Below are positions 45,155 to 55,242 of a stretch of 64,000 nucleotides of DNA, one piece after another (position 1 is the stretch's first letter; each line of letters starts with the position of its first letter). The stretch lies in NCBI GenBank assembly GCA_014529385.2, contig CM043949.1, positions 146,797,850 through 146,861,849 of the forward strand, read 5' to 3'. Position numbers and translations under genes: made by a program. The DNA comes from Adiantum capillus-veneris (taxonomy: Eukaryota > Streptophyta > Polypodiopsida > Polypodiales > Pteridaceae). The notes under the pieces were generated by a model that was not told the DNA's origin, searched no databases, and saw only the letters and a list, made by a program, of their open reading frames with translations.

Positions 45155-46183
45155 ATGATAGGAAGTATAGGACTACCAACAGCTGCACAGGTAGCAGGAG
45201 AAGGAAGATATATCTTAGATGAACGAACATTGTTGTTCATAGCCAATGGAGGCGTGGGCGGACAGAGACATGCATACCAACAAAGGGGAGCTCAAGGAGC
45301 ACCTCAACAACCCAAGGGACCCTGCTACAAGTGTGGTGGAGACCATTGGATAAGAGACTGTCCTCATGATGAAATCATTAGAGTCAACGCATATTACATC
45401 AAGTGTGGAGTTACTCATTTGATTCCCGATTGCCCTAAAAACCCGAGCAAAGGAGCAAAAACTACCTTGAACATGCTAGAAACAGTACCTTCCAGTGGAG
45501 GGTCAGAAAATGAAACAATCATACCTATTCAGGCGATGACACGAGCCCAAGCTCAAAGAATGACAAACAAACCCATAATTGAAGAGCCAAAAACCGATGC
45601 CCAAAGTTCAGAGACGAAAATTCAGAGAAGCACTTGGAAAGCTAGAAAGGCGCGTATGAAAGCCAGAAAAGAACAAGAGCAAACAACTCTATCCGAGGAG
45701 TTAAAACATACAATGGATAGATTAGAGCAGTTAGAGGATCTAGCTAGCTTAAGCTCACACACCACGGCAACCATAGCACCCAAGGAAATAGCAGAGCCCA
45801 AAAGTGCAGGATCAGGAGGATCTGTACTGGCAGACAAGGTAAATGAGCAGTTGGATGCACTTCTAAAAGCTTATGAAGCCAGACTAAAAAAGAACCAAAC
45901 CCAAAAGCAAAAATGGATGACTTATCCATATGCTGAAATAGAAAAACAAAGGTTGGAAATGTGTAGAAAGATGATTGAAACAGTTCAATCATTGATGGAA
46001 GACCCGCTGGGTAAACCTGCAAATGGGCATGAAGTACCAGCTCCAACCCCTATCCAACCAACTTTAGAGGAACAAGTAGAAACGAAGGAAAGACTCACGA
46101 ATGCCTATGAGTCTAGAGGAGAGCCTATCATAGTGCCAAATACAACAGATGAGGTAAGTGACGGGCTCCAGCCTAAAACATAG
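45155..46183 (+). pseudogene. gypsy D gag nucleocapsid region with zinc knuckles
   Basis: 342 codons. One zinc knuckle, CYKCGGDHWIRDC (CX2CX3HX4C), is intact at about residues 58-70. A second, YIKCGVTHLIPDC, has tyrosine in place of its first cysteine. A Lys/Arg- and Glu-rich, partly coiled-coil-like segment follows (WKARKARMKARKEQEQT, LDALLKAYEARLKKNQTQ). It ends in TAG 46181-46183. Likely role: RNA binding and packaging. Confidence 0.8.
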
Positions 46184-46189
46184 ACAGAA

Positions 46190-47449
46190 ATGGGTAAAGA
46201 CTGTGACGGTCTAGATGATCCGTGGAAGCAAATCCGTGAGGCCAACGAGGCTAACAGGATGAGTAACCACATGAATAGAACGAGAAAAGAGAAGAATGTG
46301 ATCTTACCCCCTATTGAAGAATTTGAGGCAAGGTCACAAATGAACTTTGAGATACATTCACAAGGGGGAGACCAGGGATCAATTAGTTCGAGGCACAGCC
46401 ACCCAGACTCGCTGAAAACTTCACCCTCTTACCTAGGAGAGTATGAAGCCAAGTCTGAAGTGAGAGCAATCGCATCTCAAAGACTTTCTTTTAACAAAGT
46501 GATGGAATTACAAGGATTGATTGAGTTATTGTCCACCTCGGTGGCATGCACAATCACATTAGCCGAACTCCTAAGGTTACGACCAAACATGTGAACCACA
46601 GTAGGTAAATGCCTAGAAAAATTTGGAGTGAAAGACCCCACCTCGAAACTTCAGAAAGGGATCAGAGAATTGGACAGGCCTCAACTAAACACTAGGCCAG
46701 TACCATTAAACAAGGTGGGAGAGTATTGCAAGGGAGAAGATGGAAACACCACGCTACCAGTAGAATTCCAAGGAGTAGTTTCCAAAGCTATTCTTGACAG
46801 TGGAGCGGGAGTTGCTATCGCCACCAAGGAAATCTGGAAAAAATGGGGAAAAATAGCTTTAAGAGCTACCAGAATGAAATTGCAATTGGCAGATGGGTTC
46901 ATGGAGAAGCCTCTAGGACTCTTAGAAAAAGTGATTGTCACTTCGTGCGGAATCGAGTATGAGCATACATTTGCAATAGTCGATTTCGACAAAAAGAACA
47001 ATTATGAGATCATCTTGGGAAGACCATTCATGCGACAATTGAAGATGGTCCAAGATTGGGGTTACGACCACATATACCTCAGACATGGCGAGACAACAAC
47101 TAAAATACACCTGAAAGATCATAGTTACAAGGATGTGAACCAAACACCTGTGGAAGAGTTTGATTCAGCTACAGTAGCAGGATCGGAACTCCTAGCATGG
47201 TTAGGGCAACAAAAAGAGCTATGGATGTGCAGAGCTTCACATTGTGGAAGCTTAAGAAGAGAGGAATGCGTCTTAGAAAGAGCAATTGAGGACAAGGAGT
47301 ATGTTTCGGAACCTTTCCCTGAAGACGCCTTGGAACCTCTAGAATGGGAACACATACTAGCAACATTGGAGTCTGTACCATTAGAGATAGTCCAACAACA
47401 AAATTTTGTGATAAGGATGGCTATGATGTGCTACCCTACTACATGGTAA
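46190..47449 (+). pseudogene. gypsy D aspartic protease with N-terminal spacer
   Basis: 46190-46594 is an uncharacterised spacer (PWKQIREANEANRMSNHMNR, LPPIEEFEARSQMNFEI), ending with TGA. 46628-47449 is a 273-codon frame: RPVPLNKVGEYCKGEDGNTT, then the active site AILDSGAGVAIATKEIWKKW (DSGA), the flap-side segment GIEYEHTFAIVDFD and NYEIILGRPFMRQLKMVQDW, the usual ILGRxF hallmark of retropepsins. About 130 residues beyond it lack a known domain. The fragment at 12343-12610 is a relative. Confidence 0.87.
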
Positions 47450-47991
47450 GCATTATACCAGGAGGAGATGAGACGATAGAACCACCATAACAAGAAGAGT
47501 TTTATAACTCCGCTGAACATCTGGAAGTAAATGATGATACAGATAATGAGTGTTCAGACACCTCAAGTGAGTGTGGAAGGGAAACCGGGAATATCAAGTT
47601 TTATGATTTTGCTAATCATCACCCTTAACGCCAAGAGCGCTATAGGAGGAAATGAGCAGGAAACAAAGTGAGAGAGAACTTGATGCCTAGGATAAAAGGT
47701 AAAACTCACTATTTGATGCTTGTAAAAGCAGAGGATTGTGTAAAAGATCAAATATCAAGAAGATTCTCAAAAGATAGGAGGGAAAGAATGCGAGAGCAAA
47801 TAAAACAAGTACGAAAAGCTAAAACAGAAACAAAATCACAAAAATCTCAAAAATAAAAAAAAGAAATAACAAAAGACCAAGAGTGGAAATTGGAGCGTAA
47901 ACAGAAATACCAAGAACTGAAACGGTCTTTACGTGAGATATAGACGACTAAAGAAGATAGTGATGGTAAAGGGGAGTCAGAGAAGGAAAAC
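47450..47991 (+). other. Broken linker between protease and RT (gypsy D)
   Basis: Stops in all frames. A Lys/Arg/Gln-rich piece at 47668-47856 (RRFSKDRRERMREQIKQVRK) continues the linker. No domain recognised. Confidence 0.5.
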
Positions 47992-49635
47992 ATGAATGTA
48001 CCATCACACTATCGGAAATTTACCATCCAGGACAGAGAAATCATCATGACACCACCAGTCAGGAAAAGAACCAACCAAGAATCTTATGATGGGCCTGAAA
48101 ATGCAAAAAGGATAGACCTTGCGGAACCTGGTGAAAAGCCTCAGCCGGTCTATATAGCAAACGATTTAGAGCTTGAAGAAGAAGAACGGATAACAAAACT
48201 TCTCAAGAAGTATAAATATGTGTTTGCATGGTCCTATAAAGATCTCAAAGGAGTTGCTCCACCGATATGCCAACATACAATTCCTTTGAAATCAGATGCA
48301 AAACCTAGAAAATAACGTCCTTATACATATAATGACACATTTGCTAAACGAATCAAAGAGGAGATTGAAAAGCTGGTGGAAGCTGAATTCATCTATGAAA
48401 TTGAACATACAGATTGGGTGTCACCCATTGTGGTAGTCCCCAAAAAGAACGGAAAATTGTGAGTGTGTGTAAACCTCAAAAAGGTAAATGCAGCCACCAT
48501 AAGGGATAATTATCCCTTTCCAATCACAGAACATGTACTTGAGAGGGTAGCCAAAAAACGGGCTTATTCCTTTCTGGACGGGTTTTCAGGATACAACCAA
48601 CTGGCAATTGCAAGGGAGGATCAACACAAAACAACATTTGCCACAGAATGGGGAATTTATGCGTATTGAGTTATGCCGTTTGGCTTAACTAACACCCCAG
48701 ATACCTTCCAAAGGTTAATGACGCACGCGTTCAAAGAATACCTGTGAATATTCTTAGAAATATACATGGATGATCTTTGTGTACACTCTCTTCTACGAGA
48801 GGAACATATTGACCATTTGCAAAAGTTATTTGAAAAATGCAGGACATATCGAATCTGTCTTAACCCGGAAAAGTGTATCTTTATGGTTAAGCAAGGCCGC
48901 ATCTTAGGACACATTGTTTCAAGAAGTGGCATAACCACTGACCTAGACAAAGTCAAAGTCATAGTAGACCTACCCAGGCCTACTAATGCGAAACAAGTGC
49001 AATCCTTCATGAGACACTGTGGATATTATCGAAGATTCATATACATGTATGCGGTCATCGCACAACCTGTGTATCATTTGCTAGTCAATTTCGATTGGAC
49101 CGAGGAGTGTGAAACTTCATTCCAAAATCTGAAGGAAAACCTTGTATCAACACCTGTACTTAAAGCACCAGAATGGAAAAAGATATTCCATGTTCACATT
49201 GATGCTTCTGCATATGCAATCGGGAGTATTCTAGCTCAACCTGGAGACGGAACAATGGATTTTCCAGTTTGTTATGCAAGCCGACAGTTAAATAGTGCAG
49301 AAAAGAACTACACAACCACCGAACGAGAAGGGTTAGGAATGATTTATGCTGTAAAGAAATTTCGGCATTATTTGCTCGCAAACAAATTTGTGTTCTTCAC
49401 AGATCATCAAGCTCTTTTGTATCTGGTAAATAAACCATGCAATACAGGGAGAATTGTACGCTGGTTTATTATATTGCTAGAGTATGATTTCATAGTGGTG
49501 GTCAAAAAGGATAAAATCCATCTACGAGAGGATCATCTTTCAAGAATACACAACGGGGAAGCTCCTGAAGGAGTAGATGATGACATACCAGATGCTTATC
49601 TTTTCAATATTGAAATGATACCCAAATGGTCTTGA
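47992..49635 (+). pseudogene. gypsy D reverse transcriptase and RNase H
   Basis: RT entry: KYKYVFAWSYKDLKGVAPPI, DWVSPIVVVPKKNGKL, VCVNLKKVNAATIRDNYPFP, SFLDGFSGYNQLAIAREDQH (motif A), VMPFGLTNTPDTFQRLMTHA, and IYMDDLCVHS (YMDD catalytic core). Then LNPEKCIFMVKQGRILGHIV and SFMRHCGYYRRFI. RNase H: FHVHIDASAYAIGSILAQPG, NYTTTEREGLGMIYAVKKFR and FVFFTDHQALLYLVNKP. Stops at 48313 (TAA), 48460, 48667 and 48745 (TGA) interrupt the RT. Otherwise one frame runs to TGA 49633-49635, and catalytic residues are intact. Four stops are each one C-to-T change from the expected Gln or Arg codon. Confidence 0.93.
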
Positions 49636-49689
49636 TTGCAGGATGGCTGTATCATCTAGGATCGGACCAAATCCTATGATTATGTATAA

Positions 49690-50250
49690 ATCCAGAAGAA
49701 TTCGAGTGTTACCTTGAAGAAGCACATGTCCATGATTGTGCATTTCATTGTTCAACAGTGAAAACACACCAGAGACTGAAACAGTTAGGGGTTTATTGGC
49801 CGACTATGTACGCGGACACACATTCTTATATTACCAATTGTACTATATGTAGTGCCAAACGACCATTGGATCACGCGACATTGTTTCAGGTAAACATTGC
49901 ACCTGCATGGAGTCAATATATCATTGATTTCTTAACCACCAGGACGTTTCCTGAAAACATAACGAGAGCACAGAAAAGGGCTATAGAGCTGGAAGCTCAT
50001 GACTTTCAGTTAATTGGGAACCAACTCTATAAGTGAGGAAAGGACAATCAACTTAGAATCTGTGCAAGTGAAAGTGAATACCTGCTGATTCTTAAACATG
50101 CACATAGCGAAATAAGTGGAGGCCATTTTTTGGGCGATAAGACGGCAAAAATTGTCTAAACCGCAGGAATATGGTGGCCTACATTGCATATGGATGCTGA
50201 AGAGTTTGTAAAGCGTGGTGATGCATGTCAGCGCACCAAGGTGCCGATAA
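49690..50250 (+). pseudogene. gypsy D: two zinc-binding-like blocks before integrase
   Basis: Block 1 (about 49715-49870) reads HVHDCAFHCS, KTHQRLKQLGVYWPTMYADT and YITNCTICSAKRP. A linker follows (IIDFLTTRTFPENITRAQKR, LIGNQLYK). Block 2 (about 50090-50250) reads KHAHSEISGGHFLGDKTAKI, a stop, GIWWPTLHMDAEEFVKRGDA and CQRTK. Both resemble the integrase H2C2 zinc-binding domain (histidines, then WPT, then C-x2-C or its remnant). Block 2 is in the canonical place; block 1 is extra. Several stops interrupt the area. Confidence 0.7.
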
Positions 50251-50289
50251 AGAAAGATGAGATGCCACTACGGCCAATGATGGGAGCAA

Positions 50290-51244
50290 GGGCATTTGCA
50301 AATGGGGCATTGATTTTGTGGGACCTATTTCACCCCCTGCATATTGCACCCATACCCAATATATCATTATGGCTATGTACTATCTCACAAAATGGGCGGA
50401 AGCCCAGGCAACGCAAAAAGTAGATGAGCGGACCACTGCACAACTTTTGTATGAGAACGATACGGTTTCCCAATAGAGATTGTCAGTGATTGTGGAACAC
50501 ATTTTCTTAATGAAGTCATTGAATATCTGCTAGAGGAATTCATGGTCATACATAGGAAATCTGCTCCATACCATCCACAGGCAAATGGACAAGCTGAGGC
50601 CACAAATAAAACATTATGTACGGTTCTCACTAAAATTGTGTCAGAGACAAGAACAGATTGGGATCAGCATCTACAATCAACACTATGGGCATACAGGGTA
50701 GCTTACAAAACATCGATAGAAACGACACCGTACAACATGGTGTTTGGCCTAAATGCTATACTATCCATAGAGTTTTTAATTCCAACTATACGAGTAGCGA
50801 AACACTTAGAATGGACAGTGCATGAGCTCTCTTCAAGAATAGATGACCTTAAAAAGCTAGATGAACTCCGCTTGAGAGCTGTAGCTTCGATCTATGCTAA
50901 AAAGAGAAGATAAAAAGAGTTTTTTGACAAGCATGTGCACACTAAAGAGTTCAAAACAGGTGATTATGTACTTGTTTATACTTTGAACAACATGCCAAGA
51001 AACTTAAAAAGCGAGGGATGGGACCCTTTGTGATTAGTGATCTATCACAAAGCGAGATGTCAAGCTTGCTACATTAGCAGGTGAAGAAATGCCCAATTGG
51101 ATTAGTGGATGTCGATTGAAGAAATATCATTTACCACTAACACATGATATGCTTCAACAAATCCATCAAGGAAAACAACGAATGAAGGAGAAACAGAGAG
51201 TACGAGAAGAAGCTCAAGCGGAAGCAAAAGAACGCATTGCAAAA
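50290..51244 (+). pseudogene. gypsy D integrase core and C-terminal domain
   Basis: Core pieces: GIDFVGPISPPAYCTHTQYI (first Asp, partly out of frame), FPIEIVSDCGTHFLNEVIEY (second Asp), HPQANGQAEATNKTLCTVLT (Glu), DWDQHLQSTLWAYRVAYKTS and YNMVFGLNAILSIEFLIPT. After a TAA at 50911-50913 the C-terminal part continues with EFFDKHVHTKEFKTGDYVLV, KKRGMGPFVIS and SGCRLKKYHLPLTHD, which is the usual end of the integrase C-terminal domain. Frameshifts at about 50300, 50440 and 51050. It would insert the cDNA. Confidence 0.88.
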
Positions 51245-51680
51245 TGAAGACTTCTACGACAACAACAACAAGGTGAAGCACCATTGCGAATCAATGCCAT
51301 TCGACTAACGACGTTGGATGCAGACACAATGGAGCCAATAATTGCAGTCAAAGTGGGGAGCAATCAAGTTGAATCGACGGCATTGCTTGATTCTGGAGCT
51401 CAAGCAAATTTGATCTCTTACGGATTAACAGCTCAAGTCCACAGGTCAACTTCATCCTACTCCCCAAATGCTGGAAAGTAGTACATCACACTCGTTGAAA
51501 ACATTGGGCTGGACTATATTGCATGTACAAGTACATCAATATATTTACCCACACAAATTTTATGTAGTCAAGGATGAAAGCACACAACACCCAATGTTGT
51601 TGGGACAACCTTGGAAAAAAGAGTACAATGTGCAGATGGATTGGAATGCGAATGCAGTCAAAATTCAGCATGCACAAGAA
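51245..51680 (+). pseudogene. Second retropepsin-like domain after integrase (gypsy D)
   Basis: In the same frame as the integrase tail (MKEKQRVREEAQAEAKERIA, then TGA 51245-51247) the text goes on as LRINAIRLTTLDADTMEPII, AVKVGSNQVESTALLDSGAQ and ANLISYGLTAQ. DSGAQANLIS matches a retropepsin active site. A TAG (51479-51481) and frameshift follow, then LGWTILHVQVHQYIYPHKFY, DESTQHPMLLGQPWKKEYNV and QMDWNANAVKI, equivalent to the C-terminal ILGRPWL region of the same fold. Length about 140 residues, right for a protease. No RT follows, so it is not the start of another pol. The normal protease is at 46770-47050. Function as a second protease or a substrate-binding decoy cannot be told. Confidence 0.72.
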
Positions 51681-51724
51681 CAAGAGGTAATCGCCTTTGC
51701 TCAGCAATACCGGAATAATCAGCT

Positions 51725-52237
51725 GTGCTGCCAGCAATGCAATCACTGGAAAAGGAGCCAAAAGCAAGAGTGCCACCAAAGAACAACATGATACCCAAGG
51801 CTAACAAACAGGTAAAAGCCAACCATGCTAACTACACACATACGAAGTCACCGACCGCAGTGCAAAGATCTAGGTTACCAAAACAAGGGAAACAAGTATG
51901 GATGCGGAAGGATAGAAATGACATGGCAGACCAAAAACAATGCAATGAAAGAATTCAACCGAAGATGATAGTTCAACCAAAAACCACGGGCATAAAACAT
52001 ATATGGATCCCAAAGAAAATGCTCAGCAATAAACCAAATGTTACTCGCATTTGGATACCGAAACAAAAGCAAAAGGAACTCCCTTCCGTACAAGCAACAA
52101 CGGAAGGCAGCCAACTGCATTTGCAAAAGGACAACCGACTTATGTGGATGCCAATCAGCAACAAAACAGTGGCAACAAAGGAAGTAGCAAAACACCTACA
52201 AAAATCGGCAAAAACAAGCTACCAATGGAAAGCATAA
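51725..52237 (+). pseudogene. Basic tail frame with repeated W-[IM]-P-K motifs
   Basis: A 170-codon frame, Lys/Gln-rich, has tryptophan motifs QVWMRKD, HIWIPKKM, RIWIPKQK and LMWMPIS at about residues 58, 93, 109 and 140. It overlaps the end of the retropepsin-like text in another frame and ends at TAA 52235-52237. A second frame (52051-52320) overlaps it. Basic, low-complexity, possibly nucleic-acid binding; I recognise no family. It is likely the C-terminal continuation of the same polyprotein after a frameshift. Confidence 0.45.
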
Positions 52238-52320
52238 GAAATACGGTCCACGACCATTCCGGCAAGCCAATCCTCTCCACAAAAACAACTACGGCTATAT
52301 CAACAGTAGCGGCAAAGTGA

Positions 52321-54201
52321 CTGCCTTTTGAAAGAAAGACAATTAAATAGAGAGAAGTAGAGTTACAGTTGTTACTTGCAAAGAAAACAGGAAACCTCGA
52401 CGGCGAATGCCAATAAGCATCTTGCTTATACCCTTCTCTTGCACAACATTAATTTTTCATGCATTGACCGAGTATGCATAAATTAGGGCCACATTAATCG
52501 GCCAAGCATTAGCACAAATTTTTCAACCTATGCACGGCACATACTCCGAGGAGATATCGGGTCGTCCGGGAGGACTCTGGCTAGGACGGGGGGGGAGGCA
52601 TTCTCAAATGCGGAACCGATAGCAGAAAGAGCAAAAAAGGGCACGATTTCCGACTATTTTAAGGGTTGTTGTTTGATTGCGAATTTTTTTGGACTAAAAT
52701 ATGCCCTTATACAGCATGTATCTATAGGTATATGGGGCCAAACGCCAAATCAAGCCCTAGGTGTGTGTATATGAGTAGAAATAGCCATTTTTCGGGCAAA
52801 ATATTGGTAAAACGGAGAAATCCAGCCATAAAAATTGCATGTGAGTGTATATAATGTTTTGTGGTGATGTTTTTGATTTATTATGATTTTTGGGGATTTT
52901 TTGGGTTTGATTTTCTATTTTTCTTTTAATTTTGCTAATTTTCGACAAAAAAACTTCAAAAATACAAAAAGCAGGTGGAAAACGGTCGTAATGAAAAACA
53001 AAAAATATGGGGATGATCAGTGACTATAGGACAACCTATGGTACAGGGGGGGGGGGGGGGGGGGGTGCAATTATGAGACTGGAGCGGAAAGCATGTTTTG
53101 GCCAAATTTTGACCGAAATGCCAAATTTCTGGTAAACAGAGCAAATGGAGTCCAAATCAAGAAATTTTTGAGCCTAAACCGCATCTCGCAAGAAGTTGGG
53201 AGCACATGTCAAATTTCATGAAAAGTGGTTCGAAGACCTCCATTATAAGAAATTTTCACCTCATTTTTAGCTCATTTTCACTATTGACATTTGAGAGAGA
53301 GCTTCTGCCACCTAGAGCGAGCGGAACTACTAGCAGCTTCTACGATGCGCACGACTATTCGACGAGCTTCAGACATGAGAGGTAGGCTCACCACCTTGAG
53401 ATTTTCGCGTATGTTTGTCGTTTTGTCGCGAAAACTAGTGTAGGGTTCACACACAAAGCGGACAGTAGAGACCTACAAGTAGAAGTGGCCACCTAACTGC
53501 TAACCCAAAAGCAACGAGACTTCATCGGCAACTTACCCTAGCATAGGAGACCAGTCTTGGATGTCCAAAGGCAATAGAAAACCATTAGGAAAAATCGTAA
53601 TTCCTAGAATTCCACAAGAGGCCACCAAATGGGAAAGCGATGGAAAGGTGCCCAAATGCTACCAAAATTCATGGGTAGGAGCATCTTGACATGCTCGACA
53701 AGTCTAGGTAGCCCATAAGACCAAAAGGTGACCCGAAGCGGCACTAAACTTCAGAAATGGCATCAGACACACAAAGCATCAAATAGCTCTCGCGGCCAAA
53801 CCGCATGTTCGTTTGCCACCAAACTTCACGAGCGGCTTTCCTAGACCATTGACAACCAAGTCCTATGGTGGTAGACCACCACAAATCATCAAAGACATGT
53901 AAACGCAACCACGGGTGCTTCTAGAGCGAAAAATTGCCAAATAAAGCTCCGATGAAGCCAAAGTCGACAAAAACCATACGGCAAGGATCCCTAAGGGATC
54001 GGGAAGCTATGGAGACCAACATCAAGAAATTTCATCGCCAAAAAGCACTCCAAAGGTCAGAAAATGGCTCGGAGGCTCTGAAATCCACACAGGGAGTTAC
54101 TTTCTATCCATTTGACTTTTTTTGTTGAAATTAGGCTTAAAAGGGACTTAGGGGGACTAAGGGCAGGCACTAGTGACAAATTCCATGAAAAAATCATTAG
54201 G
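52321..54201 (+). other. gypsy D non-coding interval, with a G20 run
   Basis: Stop-rich. It contains a purine run GGACGGGGGGGGAGG near 52586, a possible polypurine tract, and a 20-G homopolymer at 53046-53065. A coding or LTR identity cannot be shown. A weak frame at 53934-54128 has no recognisable content. Confidence 0.45.
53046..53065 (+). repeat. G20 homopolymer
   Basis: Twenty consecutive guanines between GGTACA and TGCAAT. Length may be affected by sequencing error. Confidence 0.9.
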
Positions 54202-55077
54202 AGACATTCTACGCGTAGGATGTCTCAAGGGAATTTCTGGCACAGATCCCAACATTTCTCATTACACACATTTTTTGAATGACCTTTACATGCTAGCCAC
54301 CAAGTTTCATCACATTTGGACCAAAATTGACCTCATATGCATGAAAAATGCAAAGTTAGGGCATAGAGGCAATAATGGGCCATAGACCTACCAAAACTTG
54401 TCCAAATCACATGAAACTTGCACAACACATTCACAAGCACATAACAAACCAATCTGTGTGTCACAAGCAAAAATTGATGAAGTAGACATCCTACGCGTAG
54501 GATGTCTATTTGAGATTTTTGGCCTACAGAGAGTGTTTGTCCATTCCAGGTCTAATCACATCATCTTCAAGAGCTCATATACCAAGTTTGAAGCCATTCT
54601 AATCATTTTTGACCCCCAACACCTTCAAGATACACTTTTTGAGCCCAAAAATACTACACAGGCTCTTCCCAGCATCAATTCTTGTCCAAATCAAAATCCA
54701 AGAGCATGGACATGTTCCATATGCCAAGGACTACCCACATAACAAATCCCATGTCATTTTGATGAAAAAGACATCCTACGCGTAGGAGGTCTCCAACATA
54801 TTTTTGACCTTCTGTGCAAAGAGTGACATCATGGGAGCCAATACCATGGTGCAATGAGCCCATATATCAATTTTCGACCCATTTGGACATCACTTGCTAC
54901 CTGTTATGGACTTTCTACCCAATTTGTGACCTAAAAGCCTGAATCAGCCCAAAAATCCACTTTTTGATGCCCAAATCCAAATCCAAGCACATAGCCATGT
55001 TCCACAGGCCAAGGAGTACTAGCATATCAAGTATCACCCAATTCTGATGAAAAAGACATCCTACGCGTAGGATGCCT
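54202..55077 (+). repeat. Palindrome array B, upstream of the 3' frame (gypsy D)
   Basis: Four 24-bp palindromes at 54202-54225, 54484-54507, 54769-54792 and 55054-55077, spaced 282, 285 and 285 bp. The one at 54484 is perfect. The others have one change each: T for C in the left arm at 54208, G for T in the right arm of the 54769 copy, and C for T in the right arm of the 55054 copy. Flanks show a diverged repeat, for example GAGCATGGACATGTTCCATA versus AGCACATAGCCATGTTCCAC, and TTTTGATGAAAA or TTCTGATGAAAA just before the palindrome. Array B is 876 bp, nearly the same as array A (869 bp). Confidence 0.95.
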
Positions 55078-55242
55078 AAATGAAAATTTTTGGCCATAAT
55101 TGCACTGTGAGCACATGCACAGTTTCACAAGTTCCTTTTAAGCTTTATTTTCAATTTTCAAGTCATTTGGATAGATAAAACTGAGTTTCTCAGCTGATAT
55201 GAAAAAAACGCTAACTTCGGACTACTGAGTGCAACAGGATCT

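Noticed and set aside
48300-48750. In-frame TGA/TAA codons as evidence of recoding or U-to-C RNA editing
   Set aside because: Such editing is known for organelle transcripts; this is nuclear transposon DNA with many other breaks, so simple C-to-T decay is the better explanation.
39887-53065. C23 and G20 as an inverted pair marking the gypsy D LTRs
   Set aside because: Their flanks do not match in either orientation by eye, so no LTR relation can be claimed.
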